DNA of 5,760 nucleotides from assembly GCA_910579075.1 (NCBI GenBank), contig CAJTSV010000005.1:1-5760 (forward strand), in the 5' to 3' direction. Positions 1-5,166 of this stretch are shown one piece after another. The notes beneath the pieces were generated by a model. That model saw only the letters and a program-made list of their open reading frames with translations. It had not been told where the DNA came from and did no database searches. This stretch comes from an uncultured Eubacterium sp. GTDB taxonomy: Bacteria > Bacillota > Clostridia > Lachnospirales > Lachnospiraceae. Numbering within the stretch: the stretch's first letter is position 1; each line of letters begins with the position of its first letter. Made by a program: the position numbers and the translations under genes.

Positions 1-175
1 AGTCGAGGCATAACTGCAGGTCAAATGCGCAGTCCATTTCACGAAGGAAGCCTGCCAGCTGAACCGTGAAACGCCTATGTCTGTCAAGGACAGCCTGTGC
101 GGTTGTCCCTAACGCAATGATTGTTTTTTCAGTTTCGTCAACCAGCCGACGAAACTGTTCTTCATTAAAACTCAT
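1..175 (-). CDS. N-terminal part of an unrecognised protein (runs off the window)
   Basis: A minus-strand reading frame starts at the ATG at 175-173 and stays open for 58 codons to the window edge; the 3' end is missing. The start is supported by a purine-rich ribosome binding site (GGAAGGA, 187-181) five bases upstream. The other ATG nearby (180-178) meets a stop after two codons. The product begins MSFNEEQFRRLVDETEKT and continues as a charged, probably helical segment with one weakly hydrophobic stretch and two cysteines near the edge (residues 51 and 56). There is no signal peptide and no helix-turn-helix at the place where a TetR-type regulator would have one. I do not recognise the family. 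It is transcribed away from rlmI, and its ribosome binding site lies inside a predicted hairpin, so translation may be controlled. The frame, start and ribosome binding site agree well, so a real gene is likely; its function is unknown. Confidence 0.6.
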   Translation of the reverse strand, partial: MSFNEEQFRRLVDETEKTIIALGTTAQAVLDRHRRFTVQLAGFLREMDCAFDLQLCLD

Positions 176-179
176 GTCA

Positions 180-240
180 TTCCTTCCTTTCGATAGAAAA
201 ATTTTTAATGTGACAAAGATAATATCGAATTTGGAAGGAA
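180..240 (-). promoter_or_regulatory. Hairpin in the 5' leader that pairs with the ribosome binding site
   Basis: Bases 180-187 pair perfectly with 233-240 (8 bp), and bases 189-195 pair perfectly with 223-229 (7 bp). The two stems are separated by a small internal loop (188 against 230-232), and the apical loop is about 27 nt and A+T-rich. In the minus-strand transcript the outer stem contains the whole GGAAGGA ribosome binding site of the gene starting at 175, leaving the ATG just outside. The pairing is read directly from the sequence. A role in translational control is inference. Confidence 0.5.
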
Positions 241-264
241 ATCGTAATAACTAACTATCAAAAA

Positions 265-293
265 ATTAGACCGATGTTTTTTGACTCAAACAA
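265..293 (-). promoter_or_regulatory. Candidate promoter for the minus-strand gene at 1-175
   Basis: Read on the minus strand, TTGTTT (293-288) is followed after 17 bases by TCTAAT (270-265), a 5/6 match to the -10 consensus with a weak -35. Transcription would start near 258 and include the 180-240 hairpin. The -10 overlaps a half-site (266-275) of the palindrome at 354-373, as expected for a repressed promoter. This is a pattern match in A+T-rich DNA, so it is tentative. Confidence 0.35.
266..275 (+). repeat. Second exact copy of the operator half-site
   Basis: TTAGACCGAT here repeats the left arm of the palindrome at 354-373, 88 bp away. It is also the inverse of the right arm at 364-373. 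The following bases do not complete a palindrome. It sits on the candidate -10 of the minus-strand gene and could be an auxiliary operator half-site. Confidence 0.5.
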
Positions 294-353
294 GGCTATG
301 AAAGTGTCTGGAAAGATTTTATCGGCATAAAAAATCAAGCGGCATTAAAAATT

Positions 354-373
354 TTAGACCGATATCGGTCTAA
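354..373. promoter_or_regulatory. Perfect 20-bp palindrome, likely repressor operator
   Basis: TTAGACCGATATCGGTCTAA is a perfect inverted repeat. With its A/T flanks it extends to 347-380 with one mismatched pair. The half-site TTAGACCGAT occurs again, exactly and in direct orientation, at 266-275. Palindromes built on TAGACC/GGTCTA arms are typical TetR-family operators; the NemR box has similar arms with a shorter spacer, as I recall it. The site lies between two divergent genes, 47 bases upstream of the rlmI -35 and 60 bases or more upstream of the minus-strand promoter. It lacks the G+C-rich stem and one-sided T tract of a terminator. No regulator gene is visible in the window, so the binding protein is unknown. 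Confidence 0.55.
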
Positions 374-420
374 GATTTTTCAAACACAATCTGAACGGCA
401 ACATTCCATATGAAAAAAAT

Positions 421-448
421 TTGAAAAATGTCCAGGATATGTTATGAT
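421..448 (+). promoter_or_regulatory. Vegetative-type promoter of rlmI, extended -10
   Basis: TTGAAA (421-426) and TATGAT (443-448) are separated by 16 bases. TGT stands directly before the -10, giving the extended TGN-TATGAT form. Both boxes match the housekeeping sigma consensus closely. Transcription would begin around 455 and leave a leader of about 60 nt. Confidence 0.6.
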
Positions 449-513
449 AACAAAAGTGCTGAAAAAGATAAAAGACAAAAATAAAAGAAAAAAAGATATA
501 AGAAAGGAACAGT

Positions 514-1713
514 ATGAGTGCAGTTGTTACGCTGAAAAAGGGAGAAGGAAGGCTGCTGAAGGCAGGCGGCATGTGGGTATACGACAATGAAACAGCTTCC
601 ATTACCGGGGAATTTGAAAACGGGGACATCGTAACGGTCCATGACTACGACGGATTTTTGCTGGGACGGGGATTTATCAATGAACATTCCAAAATCAGAA
701 TCCGCATGATGACAAGAAATGCGAAACAGGAAATTGACCGGGATTTTATCCGCATGCGGGTGAAGCATGCATGGGAGTACCGCAAACGGACGGTGGAAAC
801 AGACAGCTGCCGCCTGGTGTTTGGAGAGGCGGATTTTCTGCCTGGAATTGTCATTGACAAATTTTCGGACGTGCTTGTTGTGGAATCGCTGGCGCTTGGC
901 ATTGACCGGATGAAAGGGATGATTCTGGAAGCGGTAACCGAAGTGCTGGCAGGGGATGGCATCCGCATACGCGGCATTTATGAAAGAAGCGATGCGAAGG
1001 TGCGCGAGCAGGAAGGCATGCAGCGGTATAAGGGATTTATCGGGCCGGAATTTGATACAAATGTGCAGATAGAAGAAAATGGAATCAAATATATCGTGGA
1101 TGTCCAAAACGGGCAGAAGACAGGCTTTTTCCTTGACCAGAAATATAACCGCAGGGCAGCTGGCAGGCTGTGTAGGGATGCGCGCGTGTTAGACTGCTTT
1201 ACCCATACGGGCTCTTTTGCGCTGAATGCCGCGGCAGCCGGCGCTGAGAGCGTGCTGGGCGTGGACGCTTCGGACACAGGCATTGCACAGGCAATACAGA
1301 ATGCGCAGCTGAACGGGCTTTCCGGGCGCGTGCAGTTCGTGTGCAGGGACGTGTTTGAGCTGCTGCCTGAATTAGAGCAGCAGGGGGAGAAATTTGACGT
1401 GGTGATTTTAGACCCGCCGGCGTTTACAAAATCCAGGAATTCGGTCAAAAATGCAGTGAAAGGCTACCGCGAGATTAACCTGCGCGCCATGAAGCTGGTA
1501 AAGGACGGGGGATATCTGGCAACCTGTTCCTGTTCGCATTTTATGACACAGGAGCTGTTTGCCCAGACCATCCAGCAGGCGGCACGGAATGTGCACAAAC
1601 GGCTGCGCCAGGTGGAATTCCGCACGCAGGCGCCAGACCACCCGGTGCTGTGGGCAGCGCAGGAGTCGTATTATCTGAAATTTTATATTTTCCAGGTCTG
1701 TGAGGAGCGGTAA
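514..1713 (+). CDS. rlmI: RlmI-type 23S rRNA (cytosine-5) methyltransferase
   Basis: Class I S-adenosylmethionine-dependent methyltransferase of the RlmI/YccW family (COG1092), 399 residues, close to the roughly 396 of E. coli RlmI. That enzyme makes m5C at position 1962 of 23S rRNA, so this one should act on ribosomal RNA in the cytoplasm. Residues about 1-70 form the N-terminal PUA-like RNA-binding domain. The family signature QKTGFFLDQK is at 201-210. The cofactor-binding motif I, DCFTHTGSFALNAAAAG, is at 227-243, with acidic VDAS at 250-253. The DPPAFTKSR loop is at 300-308, and TCSCSHF at 337-343 carries the cysteine expected for C5 methylation. The ATG at 514 follows AGAAAGGA (501-508) with suitable spacing. 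The last residues (CEER) and the TAA lie in DNA shared with a nuclease gene fragment in another frame, so the original C-terminus may have differed by a few residues. The catalytic core is intact. Target specificity is inferred from the family. Confidence 0.93.
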   Translation: MSAVVTLKKGEGRLLKAGGMWVYDNETASITGEFENGDIVTVHDYDGFLLGRGFINEHSKIRIRMMTRNAKQEIDRDFIRMRVKHAWEYRKRTVETDSCRLVFGEADFLPGIVIDKFSDVLVVESLALGIDRMKGMILEAVTEVLAGDGIRIRGIYERSDAKVREQEGMQRYKGFIGPEFDTNVQIEENGIKYIVDVQNGQKTGFFLDQKYNRRAAGRLCRDARVLDCFTHTGSFALNAAAAGAESVLGVDASDTGIAQAIQNAQLNGLSGRVQFVCRDVFELLPELEQQGEKFDVVILDPPAFTKSRNSVKNAVKGYREINLRAMKLVKDGGYLATCSCSHFMTQELFAQTIQQAARNVHKRLRQVEFRTQAPDHPVLWAAQESYYLKFYIFQVCEER

Positions 1714-1942
1714 TGGATATGCAGATATCCTTGCAGAACCAGATACCGGGGATATGGGAATTATTATAGAAGTAAAGTATGCACATGACGGAAATCTGGA
1801 TGCCGCATGCAGGAGGGCATTGAAACAGATTGCGTACACCCGGTACGAAGATGAGCTTAAAGACGAAGGGGTGGAGAATATCCTGAAGTATGGAATTGCA
1901 TGCTATAAAAAACGATGCAGGGTTATGCTGGCAGAACTATAA
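1700..1942 (+). pseudogene. C-terminal fragment of an AAA-ATPase-like/PD-(D/E)XK nuclease protein
   Basis: About 80 residues match the C-terminal end of the family that joins an AAA-ATPase-like domain to a PD-(D/E)XK domain (Pfam AAA-ATPase_like plus PDDEXK_9, recognised by eye). Visible landmarks are SGNGYADIL with Asp9, the EVK active-site pair (Glu24, Lys26), and the usual ending LKYGIACYKKRCRV. Full-length members are around 500 residues or more, so the whole ATPase part and the start of the nuclease domain are missing. Upstream, the frame is closed by a TGA at 1676-1678 inside rlmI. The only start is a GTG at 1700 within rlmI with no dedicated ribosome binding site. Similarity begins within a few bases of the rlmI stop, which points to a deletion or recombination junction there. 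The frame itself has no internal stops, so decay is recent or the piece is translated by coupling to rlmI. A functional mini-protein cannot be excluded but seems unlikely. Confidence 0.75.
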
Positions 1943-1990
1943 CAGGCATTCTTCCGGCCCGGTGCGTACCATGTGCGTTTTTCGGACAAA

Positions 1991-2036
1991 AGGGGCTGCC
2001 GCATGAAGCAAAACATTTTTTCATGCAGCAGCCCCT
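1991..2036 (-). terminator. Intrinsic terminator of the GH85 gene
   Basis: A 17-bp stem (1991-2007 with 2020-2036, one mismatch) closes a 12-nt loop. Read on the minus strand, the G+C-rich base of the stem is followed directly by TTTTGTCC, a short T tract. It lies about 33 bases past the stop codon of the GH85 gene. On the plus strand no T run follows the stem, so it looks one-directional. Confidence 0.75.
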
Positions 2037-2045
2037 CTGCCTGCT

Positions 2046-2065
2046 TTCCTGTAAGCGGACAGGAA
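2046..2065 (-). other. Small stem-loop just after the GH85 stop codon
   Basis: TTCCTGT (2046-2052) and ACAGGAA (2059-2065) form a 7-bp stem with a 6-nt loop, between the stop codon and the main terminator. It may help protect the 3' end of the mRNA or be incidental. Confidence 0.3.
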
Positions 2066-2069
2066 CAGG

Positions 2070-4976
2070 TTATTTTATCACTTCATTTAATCCATAGACA
2101 CGCACTTCATAAATACGAGCAGCCGTATCAGAGCCCTGTGTCGGTTTTTCTGCGATAAGCTTCACATATCTTGCAGAAACGGCCGGGAAGGTATCGGACG
2201 TATTGCCGGCGGCGTTGTTAATGACTCTTGCTGCCTGGGTAAATTCGTTTCCGTCTTCACTTACCTTGATGGCGTAAGCTTTCGTATTCATGTCCGGGCT
2301 TTCGTTTCCGGCTTCTGCATGTGCAATCTGTACTTCGCTGACGGTCCTGACTTCGCCGAGGTCTATGGTGATTTCATGCGGCGGCTGGCCGGTTGCACAC
2401 CATTTGGTTTCGGTCTTGCCGTCTACGGCGAAGGCAGGAGCTTCGTTTTCGTTGACATAGGAAGAAGCTTCTGTTTCCATATCCTGTGAAAGAAGCGCCA
2501 GGTCGCCCGATGCTTTCGAAGAAATCGTAATGCAGCCTTCGACTTCGACAGGTGTTTCCCCGGATTCATTTTTTGCAGTCAGTTTTACCTTGTAGGTGCC
2601 TTCCTGTGCATAGGTGACTGCCGGGGCAGCATCCTCGCTTGTTTCGGTATCAGCGCCTTCAAATTCCCACAGAAGCGATTCTGTATTTGCAGAGCACAGG
2701 CTTTCGAAGGTAATGGTTTCACCAGGGGCAGCCAGTGTCCGGGAAGCTTTGAATGCTGCTTTTGGAATGCTGTTATTCGGCCATTCCAGGGTAACGGCTT
2801 CGGATGCTTCGCTGCGTTCGCCGGTCAGGCTTACAGCAACGGCTTCGAATGTGGATTTGTTGGTTTTGTCTGCTTCCTCATTCCGCTGCAATGCATTGAC
2901 ATAATGGGTTGCTGCCGGGGTTGCGCCCAGGAACGAACGTGTCCCGTCTTCATTTACGCGGTATATTTCATAATAGCAGCCGCTGTCTGTGGTATTTTCG
3001 TCCCAGCTGAACCGGATGCCTGCATAGATGCCTTCTTCTTCGTCGAATACAGCGTCGTCAATCTGGAAACCGGTAACAGCCTGCGGGGCTTTTGGAGCAT
3101 CCTGCGGCAGAATGGCAATCTGTCCGAAGTTGAATTCATAACCGGAAACATCCTCTGCGGCCTGCAGCTCATAGGAAATAGAAGTAACGGTTTTTCCGGC
3201 TGCATTTTTTACATCAAAGGAAGCTTCTGTCCAGTCAGCCCCGATTTTTTTATCGGCGGCAAAGGTTTCCGTGGTTCCGTCGGAATAGCCTAAAATCAGG
3301 TTCAGGTCTGTTTCAGAAGAAGCCTTTGCCGTGGTTGTAAACGAGATGCCTTCTTCAAACGCAAGCTCGGTGCTGTAAAGCCGGACGGTGCTGGGCGTTT
3401 TGGCTTTCATGTCTCCGCGCAGCTTAATGGCATTGCCGCCGTTGTAAGCGTCTGCATAGTTTGTGCTGGCAGAAAACTGATTGCCTTCGCCGTGCTCAAA
3501 GGCCCAGCGGTAGGTCGGCATAATATCCTGCATGCTGCGGTTGTTCCAGTCCATGACAGAGACCTTTTCGCCTTTGATAAAATAGCTGTAGCCGTGTCCG
3601 AGGCTGAAATTTGTCACAAACGGCAGGGATGTTACGGCAGTCTGTTCAACAGCATAGGTGGAAATTCCTCTCCATCTTGTGCCGTCTGCTTCTGTGCCGG
3701 CAAACGGATTGCCGTTTTCATTTACCCAGAAGCTGTTTTCTTTTTTCTCAAAGTCTTCAAAATTATCGGCTGCAAAGTATGTCCAGCTTGGGCAGTAAAG
3801 GCCGAGGGACGTAAACGGCGTGCCGCTTTCATCGGTAAACAGCTCCCATTTGACCGGGGTCATGATTCCTTCTGCCTGTACGTCAATGCCGGCATACAGC
3901 TCATACGGGCTGATATTGATTTCTTCGGCTTTTGCCCTGGATGCCTTGAGCAGCTCCTTTGGCGCAAGCTTGTCGGTGGTCCACCAGAAGTTCAAAAACA
4001 TGCTGTCTGACACCGGATTGCCGTTTTTATCTGTCATATAATATGTATTTTTATCGGTAAGGGCATTCTGCCAGTCCATTTTGCCTTCGGATGTCATGGA
4101 GTCATACCACATAATGTCCAGCTTATCCCCGGCTTTTTCCTGGAACTGCAGGATGAATTCCTGCATCAGGACTGCGTGCTGCTTTGTAAGCCCGCCTTCT
4201 GCGGAACCGGATGGTTCTTCCCCGGCTGCTGCGCCATCAAAGCTTTCTACGGCAGTGTCTGTTTCCTGATTGACAAACCAGCCGTCAAAGCCGTATGCCT
4301 CTGCTGCTTCGATAAGCTTGTCTGCAATTGGGAAATTTCCCTGTGCATCTTTTTCCAGAAATTTGTCCAGCCATTCAATTTTGCCGCCATGGGCTGTCTG
4401 CGGGAAGAAGATGGTGCCGAGCACCGGAACGCCGTTTTTGTGTGCTGCGTCGATGACATCTGCACTCGGTGCGACGATAATGCCTTCCCCGGAAGAACCG
4501 CCCCAGTATACAAGCTGGTCAATGTACTGCCAGTAAGAAAATACATTGGCGCCTGCCGTGTTGATTCCATGCGGTGCATTGCCGCTGGTGCTTCCATTCA
4601 TAATGGAAAGCGCGGCTACCTTCATATCCTTATTCTGCGTGCTGTTTGCTGCTGCCATGGACTGCTTGTCTGCCCTGGCTGCAAGTGCGATGCTGCTCTT
4701 ATTGTAAACAAAGTCCGGGTCATTGTCCGGGCTCCATGCGAGCAGGTCTTCCGGGAACCAGTATGGAGTCTCTGGCTGGTTTGCCATTGGCTTGTCAAAG
4801 GTACTTTCTTCGGTCTCAAGGTATTTTGAGGTGCTTTCCTCTCCCTGCCCGTCGGCCGTCTGTCCGTTGTCCTGTCCTCCTGTCTGGTCAGGCTTTTTGG
4901 AGCATCCTGTCAGGCTTAACAGCATGGATGCGGCCAGCGCTGCTGCCATCCATTTTTTGAATTGTTTTAGCTTCAT
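2070..4976 (-). CDS. GH85 endo-beta-N-acetylglucosaminidase lipoprotein with PKD and F5/8C domains
   Basis: This is a 968-residue surface lipoprotein expected to cut between the two core GlcNAc residues of N-glycans and so release sugars from host or dietary glycoproteins. A signal peptide with lipobox LTGC (22-25) predicts acylation at Cys25 and anchoring outside the membrane. A Gly/Gln/Glu-rich linker (about 30-60) follows. The catalytic barrel spans roughly 70-480. GFDGWFVNQET (229-239) carries the GH85 catalytic pair, Asn236 and Glu238, two residues apart as in EndoD. Other family motifs are MWYDSMT (289-295), FLNFWW (327-332) and YAGIDVQ (361-367). About 490-625 looks like the galactose-binding-like sandwich that follows GH85 domains. 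About 633-732 resembles a fibronectin-type module, 736-820 a PKD domain (ending EGTYKVKLTAKNESG), and 823-963 an F5/8 type C/CBM32-like domain. The ATG at 4976 is chosen over one 16 codons upstream because AAGGAGGGA (4989-4981) sits at ideal spacing and the signal peptide starts there. There is no LPXTG anchor. A loop after Glu238 looks enlarged. Confidence 0.93.
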   Translation of the reverse strand: MKLKQFKKWMAAALAASMLLSLTGCSKKPDQTGGQDNGQTADGQGEESTSKYLETEESTFDKPMANQPETPYWFPEDLLAWSPDNDPDFVYNKSSIALAARADKQSMAAANSTQNKDMKVAALSIMNGSTSGNAPHGINTAGANVFSYWQYIDQLVYWGGSSGEGIIVAPSADVIDAAHKNGVPVLGTIFFPQTAHGGKIEWLDKFLEKDAQGNFPIADKLIEAAEAYGFDGWFVNQETDTAVESFDGAAAGEEPSGSAEGGLTKQHAVLMQEFILQFQEKAGDKLDIMWYDSMTSEGKMDWQNALTDKNTYYMTDKNGNPVSDSMFLNFWWTTDKLAPKELLKASRAKAEEINISPYELYAGIDVQAEGIMTPVKWELFTDESGTPFTSLGLYCPSWTYFAADNFEDFEKKENSFWVNENGNPFAGTEADGTRWRGISTYAVEQTAVTSLPFVTNFSLGHGYSYFIKGEKVSVMDWNNRSMQDIMPTYRWAFEHGEGNQFSASTNYADAYNGGNAIKLRGDMKAKTPSTVRLYSTELAFEEGISFTTTAKASSETDLNLILGYSDGTTETFAADKKIGADWTEASFDVKNAAGKTVTSISYELQAAEDVSGYEFNFGQIAILPQDAPKAPQAVTGFQIDDAVFDEEEGIYAGIRFSWDENTTDSGCYYEIYRVNEDGTRSFLGATPAATHYVNALQRNEEADKTNKSTFEAVAVSLTGERSEASEAVTLEWPNNSIPKAAFKASRTLAAPGETITFESLCSANTESLLWEFEGADTETSEDAAPAVTYAQEGTYKVKLTAKNESGETPVEVEGCITISSKASGDLALLSQDMETEASSYVNENEAPAFAVDGKTETKWCATGQPPHEITIDLGEVRTVSEVQIAHAEAGNESPDMNTKAYAIKVSEDGNEFTQAARVINNAAGNTSDTFPAVSARYVKLIAEKPTQGSDTAARIYEVRVYGLNEVIK

Positions 4977-4980
4977 GCGA

Positions 4981-4989
4981 TCCCTCCTT
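4981..4989 (-). promoter_or_regulatory. Strong ribosome binding site that fixes the GH85 start
   Basis: AAGGAGGGA on the minus strand is a near-perfect anti-16S match 4-6 bases before the ATG at 4976. It overlaps codons of the longer possible frame beginning at 5024, which argues against that upstream start. Confidence 0.8.
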
Positions 4990-5007
4990 ATCGTTTTACA
5001 CAGGTAA

Positions 5008-5036
5008 ATTTTAACATAGGGCAAAACAGCTGGAAA
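5008..5036 (-). promoter_or_regulatory. Candidate promoter of the GH85 gene
   Basis: On the minus strand TTTCCA (5036-5031) and TAAAAT (5013-5008) are separated by 17 bases, matching the consensus at 4/6 and 5/6. Transcription would begin near 5001, about 25 bases before the ATG. That leader also excludes the longer start at 5024. I see no convincing cre-like or other operator beside it. Confidence 0.45.
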
Positions 5037-5069
5037 AGTGTAATAAAACCAGATTCCTTGTATAAATTG

Positions 5070-5098
5070 TGGATATTGTAAAAGAAAAACGTTATAAT
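5070..5098 (+). promoter_or_regulatory. Candidate promoter of the Lhr-family helicase gene
   Basis: A perfect TATAAT (5093-5098) lies 17 bases after TGGATA (5070-5075), a 4/6 match to the -35 box. The start of transcription would be near 5105, leaving about 60 nt before the preferred ATG at 5167. It faces away from the GH85 promoter. Confidence 0.55.
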
Positions 5099-5166
5099 GA
5101 TTTCACAAAGACGAAGCCATGCACGGCACAGCTCTGCCTGTATGGCCTGACAGGATGGGATGGGTT

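Larger units (their letters stand above)
176..513. other. A+T-rich divergent intergenic region
   Basis: These 338 bases between the minus-strand gene and rlmI hold no convincing gene. They are much richer in A+T than the flanking coding DNA. They contain the ribosome-binding-site hairpin, the candidate minus-strand promoter, the palindrome and its extra half-site, the rlmI promoter and the rlmI leader. A very short frame starting at the ATG at 274 encodes only 18 residues and has no ribosome binding site. I see no target-site duplications or transposase remnants. Confidence 0.7.

Noticed and set aside
274..330. 18-codon frame starting MFFDSNKAMK in the intergenic region
   Set aside because: It faintly recalls the start of a DUF624-type membrane protein, but it is too short, lacks a ribosome binding site and overlaps the half-site.
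266..373. Small inverted-repeat element (MITE) bounded by TTAGACCGAT and its inverse
   Set aside because: The ends match over only 10 bp, no target-site duplication is seen, and the right end is itself a full palindrome, which fits an operator better.
442..1107. Long minus-strand frame of 221 codons opposite rlmI
   Set aside because: It is antisense to a well-supported gene, has odd composition and no recognisable family, and its end runs into the A-rich leader.
3492..4010. 172-codon plus-strand frame opposite the GH85 gene
   Set aside because: Antisense shadow with no supporting signals.
4176..4829. 217-codon plus-strand frame rich in cysteine, opposite the GH85 gene
   Set aside because: It mirrors the signature-bearing catalytic domain coding strand; there is no ribosome binding site and no family resemblance. 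Shadow of the real gene.
4977..5024. Longer GH85 start 16 codons upstream (MPYVKIYL...)
   Set aside because: It would run through the strong ribosome binding site, precede the signal peptide with charged residues, and begin upstream of the likely transcript start.
4994..5083. TTTTACA (4994-5000) and TGTAAAA (5077-5083) as a paired operator between the GH85 and helicase genes
   Set aside because: Seven-base A+T-rich inverted matches about 80 bp apart are expected by chance in such DNA.
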